From: Pohlia nutans
Lineage: Eukaryota > Streptophyta > Bryopsida > Bryales > Mniaceae
Direction of reading: 5' to 3'
DNA length: 64,000 nt
Assembly: GCA_022496805.1 (NCBI GenBank)
Contig: CM040101.1
Span: forward strand, 5,644,501-5,708,500
A program made the position numbers and the translations under genes. Shown one piece after another: positions 35,904 to 47,557 of this stretch. The notes beneath the pieces were generated by a model. It ran no database searches, had not been told where the DNA came from, and was given only the letters and a program-made list of their open reading frames with translations. Within the stretch, counting starts at the first letter, position 1; every line of letters starts with the position of its first letter.

Positions 35904-36698
35904 TCAGTACTTAGTCTTGACGCTGCCCTGCGTCTTCTCCATGTCGGCAGCCCACAACGCGGCGCCCACGGCGTTCGTGAGCACGAGAATGATGTCGAGT
36001 CCGGGGATGAGACTGAACGCGGACGCCACGAATCCGAAAGACTGATACTGCGGCTTCTTCGCATGCACAACAGCTGAAAATTCCTCAGAGCTCAGCCCCT
36101 TCATCTGGGTGTAATAGTAGTGATGCAAGCTGATCGCCGTGGGAAACGAGTTCAGGAAACAGAAGAGCGCGTTGCCCACCACGGGGACGAAGTTGAGCGG
36201 CAGCGTGATGAGGAAATGCAAAATGGGGTGCTCGTCCTCGGTCAGGATGCTGCTCAAATACGCCCCGGGCTTACGATTCTTGGAAACTCTCTTCACATCC
36301 AGCGGGATCCCGACGAGCTGCGGGATCAGGCGCTCCTGGATCCACGCGTGATCGTCCTGGGTGGCCAACTCCACGGTCACTTTGCGAATGGCCAGCACGT
36401 CCAAGAAAAGCTTGCGCTGTGCGCTCTCCAGGCGGTACTGGAACAACACCACGATGGCAATGGCGGTCTCCAGGAGGATGAGCGCGATGGCCAGTGGAGT
36501 TCCCGTCCAGTGAGGTAAGAGACGAAGCACGAGGCTTCGTTGCGACGGGAACGTGAACTTGAAGAGCACGAAGAGAATCCCCGCGATGGCCACCGCCACT
36601 TCCACCACGAACCTCGCCACGCGGTGCCACAGGCGATGGGCGTTCCGGAAAAAGAAGTAGAAACCCTGGATCGGGTACATCCACACCGGGATCATCAT
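35904..36698 (-). CDS. Multi-pass membrane protein, EI24/RRT8-like
   Basis: A single exon of 264 residues from ATG at 36698 (MMIPVWMYPIQGFYFFF). Several hydrophobic segments are visible: about 35-60 (VVEVAVAIAGILFVLFKF), about 80-100 (LAIALILLETAIAIVVLF), about 170-195 (LHFLITLPLNFVPVVGNALF), and a C-terminal pair with FGFVASAFSLIPGLDIILVL and TNAVGAALWAADMEK. The last motif and the layout resemble fungal RRT8/LDS-type proteins of the EI24-like group; this comes from memory and is untested. Codons are GC-rich and there is no intron, unlike most neighbours. It is divergent from RLF with about 1.1 kb between starts. Function unknown; lipid or membrane organisation would be a guess. Confidence 0.65.
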   Translation of the reverse strand: MMIPVWMYPIQGFYFFFRNAHRLWHRVARFVVEVAVAIAGILFVLFKFTFPSQRSLVLRLLPHWTGTPLAIALILLETAIAIVVLFQYRLESAQRKLFLDVLAIRKVTVELATQDDHAWIQERLIPQLVGIPLDVKRVSKNRKPGAYLSSILTEDEHPILHFLITLPLNFVPVVGNALFCFLNSFPTAISLHHYYYTQMKGLSSEEFSAVVHAKKPQYQSFGFVASAFSLIPGLDIILVLTNAVGAALWAADMEKTQGSVKTKY

Positions 36699-37808
36699 TG
36701 TGCAAACAAGACTATGAAATTTTCTCTGCAAATCATCAATCCGTCGAGCTCACTCGCAGGTTTGGAAATGGCGATCAGCAAGTGGCGGTGTCGTCGTCCT
36801 GGACAGGTGGTCCTGCACAGCTGGAAGAATCTGAAACCCCGTGTGAACGTGATCCTTTAGTTTTTTTTTTTTTTTTTAAATTAATAATTTTGTTTTTTAG
36901 TGTTTTTTAATAATAAATTTCAGTTTTTTTGAGGGTCAAATGAAACGAAAATGTCAATTGGAAGCAACAAGTCACAGATTACAACCCCTTCACGCAGAGT
37001 ACGTACGGCTGCGTACCACCTGAGACTAGGGTTTGGCGCTCGATTCTCTAGATTGTGCTTCGTCTTGCCGATGCGGTTTCGTGGAGAGAAAGAGAGCGAA
37101 AATTGGTGGAGTTTTGCGTTTTGAAAAGCCTGGTGAGTTGGTCCGGAGGTTTAGGGTTTGGGCTCTGTCGAGGTGTGAAAAAGTGTAGATCCAGGTTATA
37201 GAACCTGGATGTTTTCGGATTGGTTTTGGAGTCGGTGGAGGTCGAATTGGTGTTGTAATTCCCGGTCTTAGGTCAGAGTTTCAATTCATAACCCTAAACC
37301 GCTACTGTGCGAATGTCGATCAAGGATCCTTGTCCGATCTTGATGTGTTCATAGGCAGGGTAATTTACTTACAAGGAGCTCTTCTGTCTGATTTTTCGAC
37401 TCGTTGATTGCATCTCGAAAGCCACTGTGACGATGAATTTGGCAGTGGTTAAACCCAAGAATCCCGAATTGGCCTCATGTTTTTTTTTAGCAGTTTTGAG
37501 TAGGTTCCATGTGGACTTTCTTTTGCTAAAATTTGTTAGTTTTTTTTACCTCATATGCACTGTTCTTCACTGATTCTAGTGAGATATAATTCAGTTTCAT
37601 CTGAATTGTTTTTTTTTCACAATATGATCAATTGAATTTGTCATTTCAAAACCATGAATCCTTGGTCCTAAATTGTGTGGAGGGAGGGTTTGAGTGTGCT
37701 GATGGGGGATGGTACAATGCAGCTGACGAGCCTCGGCAATTTGTCCATATGGTCGTCTCCTTCGCAGGCTGTGCTTGGTGAGCTCATTCAACTTGCAGCG
37801 TGTCGATC
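36699..37808. promoter_or_regulatory. Shared promoter region between the EI24-like gene and RLF
   Basis: About 36990-37440 is less AT-rich and holds AGGGTTT-like motifs (AAACCCTA/TAGGGTTT), typical of plant housekeeping promoters. A family F relic occupies 37453-37669. Confidence 0.45.
37453..37669 (+). mobile_element. Family F relic upstream of RLF
   Basis: After TTAA (37449-37452), similar to 33430-33656 through GGCCTCATG, GTTTTGAGTAGG and CAATATGATCAATTGAATTT. Ends at CCTTGGTCCT, the last bases being lost. Confidence 0.65.
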
Positions 37809-39200
37809 ATGACGCTAAACTCGCAGCCCTCGCCTTCTTCAGAATCCTCTTCCTCGGCCTCGCCTTCTCTCACGTCGCTCTCCCTAAACCCTAACGATGA
37901 CGACGCCATCGCCCCCGTCATGGCGCCCCCGAAGCCTACCCCTCGCGCTCGCGTGCCCCTCGAGAAAGGCTACAGCCAAATGGTCTGGCTTCGTCTCTTG
38001 CAAACCGAACCCGATCTCGCAGGTACTAACCTGGTCACCATATTTTTTTCAACAGTTTTGAGTAGGTTCTATTTGGACTTCCTCTTGTTCGAATTTCTTT
38101 CTTTTTTGACCAACACCATGCAATGATCTTCGCTAGTTCTAGTGATATAAAATTTGGTCCCATCTGATTTATATTTCTCACAATATGATCAATTGAATTT
38201 GTCATTTTAAAACTGTGAATCCTTGGTCCTTTCAGGGCTAATCCTCCCTTCTACCCTGTATTCCTTTGAGGTTTGGTTCATTCCTCCTGCTCGATTTCTC
38301 TGATTTCTTTGAATGTGTCAGGGTTGAAAGGGAAGTCTCCCAAGAGGTTGATAACCATGGAGGAGGTGAAGCAACACAAAGCGGAAGAGGATGCATGGAC
38401 AGTCCTGCGAGGCCGCGTTTACAACATTTCTCCTTACATCCGCTTCCACCCTGGAGGTTTGCAGTCTTTTCAAGCCTTTCATTTTGCATTAGAGAGTGTC
38501 AGAGTCTGCAATGTGGTGCATTCCATGATCCACGCCCACAATCGCCAAAATCGCAGGGTTCTGCGACCGCTTTTCAAGGAGACAGAGGCTTCGTCCTTTC
38601 TTGAAAACTCGCACGCAAATACTCACACTCTGAGAATCCCCATTGAATTTTATACTAGCTGATTCCTAGGATTTTTGTGCAGGCTTTACCATTGATGCAG
38701 AGTCCGTCGTTGTGGTTGAGTGATATTGGTGTTTGTGGCAGGGAAAGACATGCTCATGAAAGGGGCTGGCAGGGACTGCACAGCGCTCTTCAGTATCCTC
38801 ATTCTTGGTTTTGTCAACTGGTGCTGTTGCTTGAGTGGCTTGTTCTTGTGCTCGCTGTTTGAATTTGGAAAATTCTCATGCAGGACCAAGGATTTATGGT
38901 TTTAAAATTGATCATATAGTGAAAAACAGAATTCAGATGGGACCAAATTTTATATCACCGGAATCAGTGAAGAACATTTCATCTGTTGGTCATAAAAACA
39001 AATAAATTTGAACAAGAGGAAGTCAGCATAGGACCTACTCAAAACTGCATGAGGCTTCTTGGTCCTTTAGGGGTTAAGATGTACTATTTTTGTGTTTGGA
39101 CTTAACCATCCGCTTGTCAGACAAGTATCATATGTGGGTGAACGCCGAGTTTTTGATGGAGAAGTGCATGGTGGGCATTCTGGACGTCCCTCAAACATAG
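37809..39200 (+). CDS. RLF: Cytochrome b5 domain protein, RLF type
   Basis: Predicted 159 residues in four exons, 37809-38022, 38322-38456, 38742-38792 and 39121-39200, all joined in phase 1. The N-terminus is serine/proline-rich (about 1-60). Then come [14 protein letters not shown] and the cytochrome b5-like heme/steroid-binding domain: [36 protein letters not shown] (first heme histidine), [23 protein letters not shown] (second histidine) and C-terminal [13 protein letters not shown]. In Arabidopsis, RLF is a cytosolic cytochrome b5 domain protein needed for lateral root initiation; the role here would be more general. Both heme-ligand regions are present. Introns 1 and 3 are mostly family F transposon relics. 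The last exon and 3' flank have an inverted partial copy at 32.1-33.2 kb. Confidence 0.93.
38030..38238 (+). mobile_element. Family F relic filling RLF intron 1
   Basis: Similar to 33430-33656 (GTTTTGAGTAGG, GATATAAAATTTGGTCCCAT, CAATATGATCAATTGAATTT). It makes up about 210 of the 299 intron bases. Termini are degraded (ends TCCTTTCAGGGCTAA). Confidence 0.7.
38881..39073 (-). mobile_element. Family F relic in RLF intron 3
   Basis: Inverted relative to the other RLF copies. Right end CTTCTTGGTCCTTTAGGGG next to TTAA (39074-39077); left end trimmed at CAGGACCAAGGATTT. It fills about 190 of the 328 intron bases and is the partner of 33430-33656 in the inverted duplication. Confidence 0.7.
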
Positions 39201-40136
39201 CCTTTTGCATTCTCATTCATTCTTATGCTATAACTTCGGATGATACACTGCTCTGTATCATTATTTGTAGCCAAGCAGGAATGAATTGGTTTCTAATTCT
39301 TTGGCTGGAGATTGGCCTTACATGATGATGGGCAGGATTCCAGCTTATTTGACTTGGGAGTGCAGGAATCATATCAATTCCTCTGCACGTGTTTTGAACA
39401 TCTAATTCATCAGCTGTAGCAATTGCAGCACAGTTTAAGTTTTCTACAGACTAGAGGGTTTTAGCAGATCACTCAGGTGGCATTGTGGACCTGCGTGATT
39501 GTGTGTGACCATTGTCAGGACGAAGAAACTGCTTTCTGCTTTCTACTCTTTTTGTGTTATATACCGTAGGTGTACGGCAGAAAATATTATTAAAAGTTAT
39601 TTTTCAGAAGAAAGTGTTTTTATGGTGTAAAGGAGAATCTTGATGAATATTCATGAATATTATTGCTGCTGCTAAACCTTTTTTTTTTAAGAAAATTAAA
39701 TATTTGACATAAGTATATTGGCCTTGCCTTTCACCTAGTACTGTTATCAAGAAGCAGTCAATCAAAAAATGTATCAATACGAGGGCCATGGATCATCGAT
39801 AGGAGTAGATTTTGTGAGCTACGTATGGAGTTGCAATGGGCGGTCACAAAGCATACGTTAGTATGGGTAGCGTATTTTGCCACCAATTTCTTCACAAAGA
39901 AAGTATGTTTTGCACATATAGGTGCATAATTATGCACTAAATGTAAACAACTAATGGTCTTGCCACATGAGAGGGAAAAAAATGAGATGTGGCCAATACA
40001 CATGGTCCTCATAATAGTTATGTGACTTCACATAAAGTGGGTGTACCCATACCTGTTTTCAACACCAACCTCTAGTTCAGAACTGAAAACCATGTGACGA
40101 ACGAGCTTTGGGAACTGCAAACCTTGCAGGGTAAAG
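39201..40136. other. RLF 3' flank, arm of the inverted duplication
   Basis: Matches 33103-32090 in reverse. Contains the presumed 3' UTR of RLF and an open frame on the minus strand (39758-40012) similar to the one at 32099-32488 (shared YATHTN and SQNLLLSMIHGP). No known product. Confidence 0.6.
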
Positions 40137-40140
40137 TTAA

Positions 40141-40680
40141 CCCTTTAACGTCCCGATTCAACACTGTTTTCAAAGAAGCGTTATAAAATGTTTGATGAAA
40201 ACCAAAAATGGGGTTGATGGTCAAAGCAAAGTTGTAAATGTCAATGTGAAGATCACATTTGTACGGTTGGATTTTTATTTTTATTTTTTAATATTTTTAA
40301 ATTAATTTTGCAAGGTTTTCTCTTGAAATTCAATTTAAAATCCCAAATTAGCACACAAAAACTTAAAAATATGGTAATGAAATTGGAATAACATGCACTA
40401 CGAGATGGTATGGTTTCCATTATTTGATTCTACTTATTTTGGAAAATCATATTTAAGGTCCCACTTTTTGAACTAAGAATGAAACTTGACATAAATCAAT
40501 TATGTTGTTTTTCTAAAAATCATAATAACCTATTTTGAAGATCCAAACCGTACAAAGGATAGTCAACTTGCTCAAGAACCAAGAGAAATTTTGGTGGATG
40601 AAAACTGTCCAATTTGGATGAGAATCTTGCAGTTTCAATCTGTGCGTCGTCTACATACTGGACGCTGGCACGTTAAAGGG
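40141..40680 (+). mobile_element. TTAA-type small transposon, family B
   Basis: 540 bases with TTAA at 40137-40140 and 40681-40684. Ends CCCTTTAACGTCCCG and, reversed, CCCTTTAACGTGCCAGCG. Confidence 0.8.
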
Positions 40681-40684
40681 TTAA

Positions 40685-41268
40685 GCGTTGATCAAACAAA
40701 TTAGATGCTGCTTTGGGATCAATATTTAATGTCCTTAGGTGTAGACAAATCACATGAATGTCTGGCGATCAGATTAGGAACACAGAGTTGCTCACATCAG
40801 CTTGGTGGGTATCAGCTTGGCAGGTTTGAGTGTAAAGCTATTATAGGAAGGATCTAAAATTGACAAATTTATATCAGTGGAGGCCCAAAAATAAGGACTC
40901 AGATAGCTATGATTATGGTCTTTCTATAGATGGAAAATGGAAGCATAGCGTGCAAATATTCAAGAACAATGAATTGGTTTCTATATATGAGGATGTGAAG
41001 AGACATTGCAATTTTCAAAATTGTCATTGCAAACAACAGATGAGACATTGACAGGGAGATTGGATTGTAGGCAATTTCATGAATCTCTTGTTTAATTCGG
41101 TTTGTGAAAAAAAAAAAAAAAAATCCATTATTTGGATATATCCTTGATTTAAACTTTAAGTTGGTCTGGACATTTATGAGTGTCAGAGCAGATCCCAAAC
41201 CTTAATGACCTTATCATGAATTAACACAAATGTGTTGATTTTCAACAATGTATGCAGTCATGTTGACC
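40685..41268. other. Intergenic DNA
   Basis: No gene recognised. A poly-A run lies at about 41108-41122. Short frames (40860-41051) show no domain. Confidence 0.4.
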
Positions 41269-41272
41269 TTAA

Positions 41273-41840
41273 CCCCTAACTGCCTAAGCGTCCATTTTTT
41301 GGACGATGAACATATTTCATCCATAATTTTTCATCCGTCATGCATTTGTTGCAGTGTGGAATTTTTACTGTACATTCTGTGGGAAGTTAGCTTCATGCAT
41401 ATGTGATCCGATTAGAAAGGGGATGATTTGTGAAAATTTTATGCCTCATTTGATGTTGTAGTGATTCACCCAAAATTTTGAAGATTTCAGTGTTAAAATG
41501 CTCCAAAAAAAGTCAACTCATAAAATTAAGCAACCAAAAAATCTCCAAAAATCACTACACTTAGAGTATTACATTTCAACCAATCACAAAGAATTTCATC
41601 TGTAGATTGTCAATATCTTATTCGTAATTGAATTACAAAATAATTTTGAATTTCACGTTTCAAATTTTATACAAAATTATTGGTAATAGCAATCATAGAT
41701 CTAACCATATGGATAGAATCTAAAATTCATAATGTACAACTTTCATTCATATATCAAGTTCAAAATATCCCTCTAAGTTGCATTTTATAATGCATCTTTG
41801 CAAAACTGCCGAATTTGGAGAGGGCTCTAGGCATTTAGGG
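41273..41840 (+). mobile_element. TTAA-type small transposon, family A
   Basis: Left TTAA at 41269-41272, end CCCCTAACTGCC. The right end, reversed, is CCCCTAAATGCC, and its TTAA has decayed to GTAA. Interior as in 9883-10450. Confidence 0.7.
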
Positions 41841-42005
41841 GTAAACATTCTACCAATCGATCTTTTGCAAAAATACTCTCTTTCCTCGCATGGGTTAATT
41901 ATGTGATATGCAATACATCGTGGATATGTTATCATGTATTGGTAACAAAAATTCAACAACAAAATGTTATACACAGAGTATGTTGCAAAGTCACTTAACC
42001 CTTAA

Positions 42006-42584
42006 CCCCTAAATGCCTATAACCCTTTCCAAATTCGGCAGTTTTGCAAAGATACATTATAAAATGTAACTAAGACAAATATTTTGAATTTGATGTATGA
42101 AAAAAAGTTGTACATTATGAATTTTAGATTTTATCAATATGGTTAGATCTATGATTGCTATCACTAATATTTTTGTATAAAAATTGTAAGTCAAAATTCA
42201 AAATTCATTTGTAATTCAAATACGAATGCAACAAGATATTGACAATGTGTGGATGAAATTTGTTGTGATTGGTTGAAATATAATGCTGTAAGTGTCGTGA
42301 TTTTTGGAGATTTTGTAGTTGCTTAATTTTATGAGTTGACTTTTTCAAGAGCACTTTTGATTCGTTTTGAACTAAGATCTTCGCAATTTTTGGTAAATCA
42401 CTACAATGTGAAATGATAAAATTTTCACAAATCATCCCCTTTCTAATTGGTTCACACATGCATGAAGATAACTTCCCATAAAATTTACAGTAAAAAACCC
42501 ACACTGCAAAAGTGCATGACAAATGAGAAAACATAGATGAAATTTTTACATCGTCCAAAACATGAACACTCAGGCAGCTAAGGG
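42006..42584 (-). mobile_element. TTAA-type small transposon, family A, inverted
   Basis: Left TTAA at 42002-42005 and end CCCCTAAATGCC. The right end, reversed, is CCCTTAGCTGCC, with TTAG in place of TTAA. A family K copy (about 42590-42780) follows directly. Confidence 0.7.
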
Positions 42585-42784
42585 TTAGTTTTCTCAGTTT
42601 TCAAACCACTTTAACCATGAATTACTAATAATGAAGAAATATTTTTATGAATTTTCTTTTTCAGGCATCATCCGTGACAAGATTAGTATGTACCTACATT
42701 TTTAGAATGTAAATTACTTATGTATTTTGAGGTTAAAATTCAAAAATACTCCTTTCAAAATTAGGAAATGTCCTTTAACGACAA

Positions 42785-43414
42785 TCGTGTGGACAGGAAT
42801 GGAGCCATTGCAAACTAGTTATTGTACAGTACAGGCATCCAAAAACAAGATATCACTGCAGAATGGATCTAACTGAAAAGAAAAAAATGAAAATGAGAAG
42901 GGTAGAGAATATTGTTGTTGAGAAACCAAAAATGTAAGTTAAGTACACTCATGTACTGTAATGTACATGAACTTGCAAACGCGACTACCTGTGCAGAGTA
43001 GTATATCACAACTCACTTGTGAGGATGGCAATCGGTGATTCTTTCACATGAGACCAGATTTTAAGTTACTCTTTTTGAACATAATACAATTACTTTAGGT
43101 CAGAAAAATGAAGTAAAAGACAAGCAATATTGGTTGGAAGGCAAACCACGTAACCTCTCTCATCGTTAGGTGGTTCATGTCTCAATGCATGATGCCTGAG
43201 CTTGAGCAAGAAATTGAACCACAAGCTACAATGGAGGAGGAAGAACTTAGCTCGGATGGCAAAGCCTTAAAGAAATAAACCTGACTACAATTAAGAGTAG
43301 ATTTGCATATAGTACATAAACGTGAACGTATGGTACATAAGGAAATCTTAAAATTTAGAACAATAATTTTGAAAATATTTCAACTCTAAACATCATATAT
43401 TGTTTTATCAAAAT
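42785..43414. other. Intergenic DNA, 3' flank of the ankyrin gene
   Basis: No gene seen; presumed 3' region of the gene on the minus strand. Confidence 0.4.
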
Positions 43415-46400
43415 TCAAAAGAACATGTACTTAGTAAACCTCCTTCTAAGACGAGCATTTGTATGAAAAAACAATCGCAATAGACGAATGATATATATAA
43501 CTATCACACTAAAGCAAACTCCTCCTCCTACAAGTATGGAAAAGACAACAAGCCTTCTTTCATACCAATCAGAGGGCACGACTGCAATGCTCGCAGCTGA
43601 GAAGCTTGTGAGCACGCAAAATATAGATATCAAGAGCATAAAAGCTGCAACTCTCAAAGATCGTTCGCTTCTCTTCAACTCATCATACAAAGATTCTTTA
43701 GGCATGGGAATGGCAGGGACGACTGCCATCAAAAGAGAAACCACAGAGAAGAAAAATGATAAGCTATTGGATACCAAGTATACCTGCACTGGAAGTCGAT
43801 TGATATGGATAAACCCATCTGAAGCTGCGTACCCCAAAGGGGGTTGAAATGGCCCAATAAAAGAAGCGGTGGCGATCAACGCAGCAATGACTAAGGTAGC
43901 ATTGGCAGCATCACCAATATTTGTCTTTATAGTAACCACTTCAAAGATAACCTTGTCATACCACCATTTTATAGCGTCATCATTGGCTATTGGTCCCGGA
44001 GATGGAATTTCCTTGGTTTCAACATGTGGAGTCCAAATGTCTATTCCACTTTGAAGAAGTAGGTTGATACAACTCATTTCAGTTGCAGTATACATCCTTG
44101 GTTGATCCTCACAAGGACTAGATTTTATCTTCTCTTTTCTGAAAGCTTTGTAGGCAGAAGGTAAAGTGTGTATAATAGCCAATGCTTCCAAAACCTCGTG
44201 GTCTTGGATTTTTTGTAACTTCACAATTACATGCTATGCAGTTCCAAGGTCCTTTGTTTGCATCAAAGGATCAAATATAGGATACTTTAAAATAGCACGT
44301 ATGGTTTCCACGTGGCCAGAAATTGCAGCACAATGAATCATTGGTAGACAATCTTCGTTCCAAAATCTTATATTTGACGGTTTTTTGAACTGTATGAAAA
44401 AACCCAAATTAAACATCAGTTTGCATCATTATTATTTTAGTTCTCGAAAAATTGTATTCATTCGCAAAATTAGGATTATATGTTGAGATTGTTTCTTATT
44501 TTTATTATTCAAGTGTCTGACATTATTATATAAAAAAATATTGCATTAGAACATATCGTGAACATGCATTTTAAGAAAGGCTTAAAATAAATAATAAAAC
44601 TAAGTGAACATTAAAATCATTATTCTACAATATTTCTTCAATTTCGAAAATTAGTAATCAGAACAAAACTTATTTCGAAATTGAATGATATATCCAATTT
44701 AAGTGAACATTTATTTAAATCATAAAATCAGTCATAAATTTAAACAAAATCAACATCTCAAGAGATACGAAGTTGTACCTGGAAAAGAAGTTCCAAAAAC
44801 TTTGTTCTTCCCAATAATGTAGCTATTTGCATCGCATGTACTTGAACTTTAGGATCTCCAAGAACCGCATATACATCGCATTGACTTCGCAATAGCTTTT
44901 TGACAGAAGCTTACAAATTGCATATCACAGCCAAGTGAAGAGGGGTACATCTGTTTTTCTTTATATGATCGTCGATGTTCAAATTTGGAAAACTCCATTT
45001 CGCCAAGACCGTCCAATCTTTACGGTTTGCAGGATTTATTCTGGCATTGAAATCCAGCAACAGCAAAATCCATTTGAAACGCCAATGATCGATGGAATTT
45101 TTTGTTGCATTACAGAGGGCATGAAGAATTGTACGACTTGCTCCATCTCGGACATTCATACAATATATGATCAACTCTTCACTAAGCGGGGCTTGATTCA
45201 TGACATCCACTAATTCAAATAGACCTTCATAATTCTCATACTCCAAAGCAACATGAAGAAAAGTTCTGCCTTGCAGATCGTGTAGGTTGAACAAAGTCCT
45301 CAACAACTCCATTCTGGCATTTCCACTTGCAATACACTTGTCAATGATTTGCCGAACAATTCCTCTTAAAATTCCACTAGCAAGTTCGCTGGTAAATATG
45401 TAATGAAGAAACACTTGTTCAATCAGTACAAATTCAAAGTCCACGTCACTTTTGCACTTAGCTTTCAAAAATTCCAAGTCCAAGCCCTTGTCCTTAGCAG
45501 AATTCAGAACGCTCCTGATGATGTCATACAACTGGGTGCAATGGTCCTGTAGGATTACCTTCCAAGAAACAAAAATGGGCTTCTCTCCATGGATGAAGTC
45601 ATAACACTCCTGCCGACAATCATATACCTCATCACCAATTTCACCATCTTCTACGTTGGGAGCCGGGGGAAGATCGAGCCACATATTTACTTTCAGCTCA
45701 TTTGGCAATACTAGTGTGTCAGCCACCTCATTCAACCTTATAGAACCACTGGTCTGCCCAACTGGCATCTCATTGCTCTTGCCTGATTCGGAACCATCCT
45801 CATCCATCACCGCCATCGCACTTATATTCTCGCCTACTCCAGACCAACTCTTCTGGCCATTATGCTGCAGCTCTTCTAACTCAGGCCCATCCTCCTCATT
45901 TTGAACAAACCCCTCGGCAGAATCCCCACCATCCTTACTCAAAATTGATGCTCTTACACTACTAGCATCGTCTTTAGGACTGATAGTATTCACTGTTCTT
46001 ACACTGCTGGAATCGTCTTCAGAGTAATCAACGAACCTATTCAGTATCAGATCCTTCCGAGTAAACAACGAGCAGGTTCGAACCTGTTCAACTTGTTCGG
46101 TCACTTGCTTGATGATCTCAGGATTGATCAATTCAGTAGCCCATCTCAAAAGCATCATCATTTTGGGGCTTCCAGTCATGATTGCTATTGCAACTGGGGT
46201 CGCCCCATCTGCAGTGGTCTTCCGAAGCAAGTCCTCCCTAGTGAGACGAATACCAAACCGTTGTCTATTGTCTTCATCTAACAAGTCTGCCAAGACGTAC
46301 TTCACTAATGTCACACAACCTTGTCTCACTCCCTTGTGCAACACCGTGACATCTTGAGCTCCCATCTGACAAATCAGTTGCGCGTCTTTCTTGAGCAGTT

Positions 46401-46506
46401 CAAAAAGTTTAAGTCAACTTCCTTCACGGATCAAATTTTGGTACCACTTCGAGCTCGTGGAGGCCGTAATGAAGCCATCTTCTGAGCCTGCTTCAGCGTC
46501 CATCAT
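43415..46506 (-). pseudogene. Ankyrin-repeat PGG membrane protein with three in-frame stops
   Basis: Two exons (-), 46506-44779 and 44389-43415, join in phase and give one frame of about 900 codons. Ankyrin-type repeats are seen at the start (LKLFELLKKDAQ, VTVLHKGVRQGCVTLVKYVL), in the middle (GRTFLHVALEYENYEGLFEL, SRTILHALCNA) and at the end (CTPLHLAVICN, MIHCAAISGHVETIRAIL). An acidic, low-complexity stretch lies in between. The C-terminus is PGG-like (IGDAANATLVIAALIATASF) with four membrane helices. This is the ACD6-like layout of plasma-membrane defence proteins. The frame is broken by TGA (46416-46414), TAA (44913-44911) and TAG (44236-44234), with no frameshift. The TAG replaces the leucine of a conserved TALH motif. 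A shortened product from ATG 46365 to the TAA (484 residues) lacks the membrane part. Recent pseudogene is the simplest reading; sequencing error is the alternative. Confidence 0.8.
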
Positions 46507-46779
46507 TCATCAATATATTATGTGGCTCTCAGAGATAATTACTCACAACAATCGGGTTGGCGCCTAAAGAAGATCCACGCCAGTAAAGTAAACAACACGA
46601 TGAGTACACGCGATTTTGGATGGGTAACTACACCTGTCGAAGTGAATTGCACATATCGGCAAGACCTGCACAGGTGCTCCAAGAATTCATCCAACCAAGC
46701 ACTGGCATCAGATTCAAGACAACTTCTCAACAGTGCCATTTGTAGCAAAAGACTCAAGTATGTTCCCCGAGTATGCCAA

Positions 46780-46950
46780 CACTACTAGAAAATCCAACTG
46801 TTCTGTTGATTCGGTCGCGTTGATATGGTCGCGTTTTTGTCCAAATCAACAGATTTATGTTCAAATCAACAGATTTCTGTCCAAATCAACAGAAAAGTGT
46901 CATGCATCAACGCGACCAAATCAACAGAACAGTTGGATTTTCTAGTAGTG
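46780..46950. mobile_element. CACTA-type foldback MITE
   Basis: 171 bases starting CACTACTAGAAAATCCAACT and ending with the inverse, with arms of about 50 bases. Flanked on both sides by CAA, a 3-base target duplication. The centre has three copies of AAATCAACAGATTT-like sequence. It lies about 270 bases upstream of the ankyrin gene. Confidence 0.9.
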
Positions 46951-46953
46951 CAA

Positions 46954-47557
46954 AGTGGAGCATTCTAAAACGTTTCTAAATGTTTTGAACTGGGTAATTG
47001 AACAATCGAAAATAATGTGGCTTTAATTCACGACTCGAAAAATCAGATTCTCGACACAATTTAAGAACTTTCTAGCTTCACCACCCTTCCTTTCCTTTGC
47101 TTAAAGTTAGTTCCACTACTAAACCATCCCTGCTCAAACGTTCTCTGTTCTTGATCACCTTGCTAGAATACAAAGGTTTTGTAACCATATGTTGCTCGGC
47201 AAGACCACAACATGTTGAAGCCACTTGCGCGTGTAGAACCGCTTGTGACTGTGGTTTCTATCTACGCCGTCCCCCAGGCCTTGTTGCTTGGCAACAACTG
47301 TTCTGGTCCCGTCATGTAGGATGCAGATTTGCGATCGGAGGGCGGAGGGTGCACCCACCGATCGCCCATAAAAAAGCCAGGGTTTTAGAAGCCCTCCCGA
47401 GTGGCGATTTGGAAACGAATTGGCATCGCTCCTCACTTCACTTTCCTTCCAGGCCTGGTAAGTGAGTACGTGATTCCCCTTTCACTCTGTTCTTTCGTGT
47501 CTAATTGCTCTTGTTAAAATCCAATCGCGTTAACATATGGTCATTGAAAGCATGCAG
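46954..47557. other. Intergenic DNA
   Basis: No recognisable gene. About 47200-47460 is less AT-rich and open on the plus strand (47097-47465), but the translation shows no known motif. Confidence 0.35.

Noticed and set aside
43415..46506. Stop codons in the ankyrin gene explained by U-to-C RNA editing
   Set aside because: Such editing is known from organelles, not nuclear mRNAs, and the TAG position is best explained by a lost leucine codon, which U-to-C editing would not restore.
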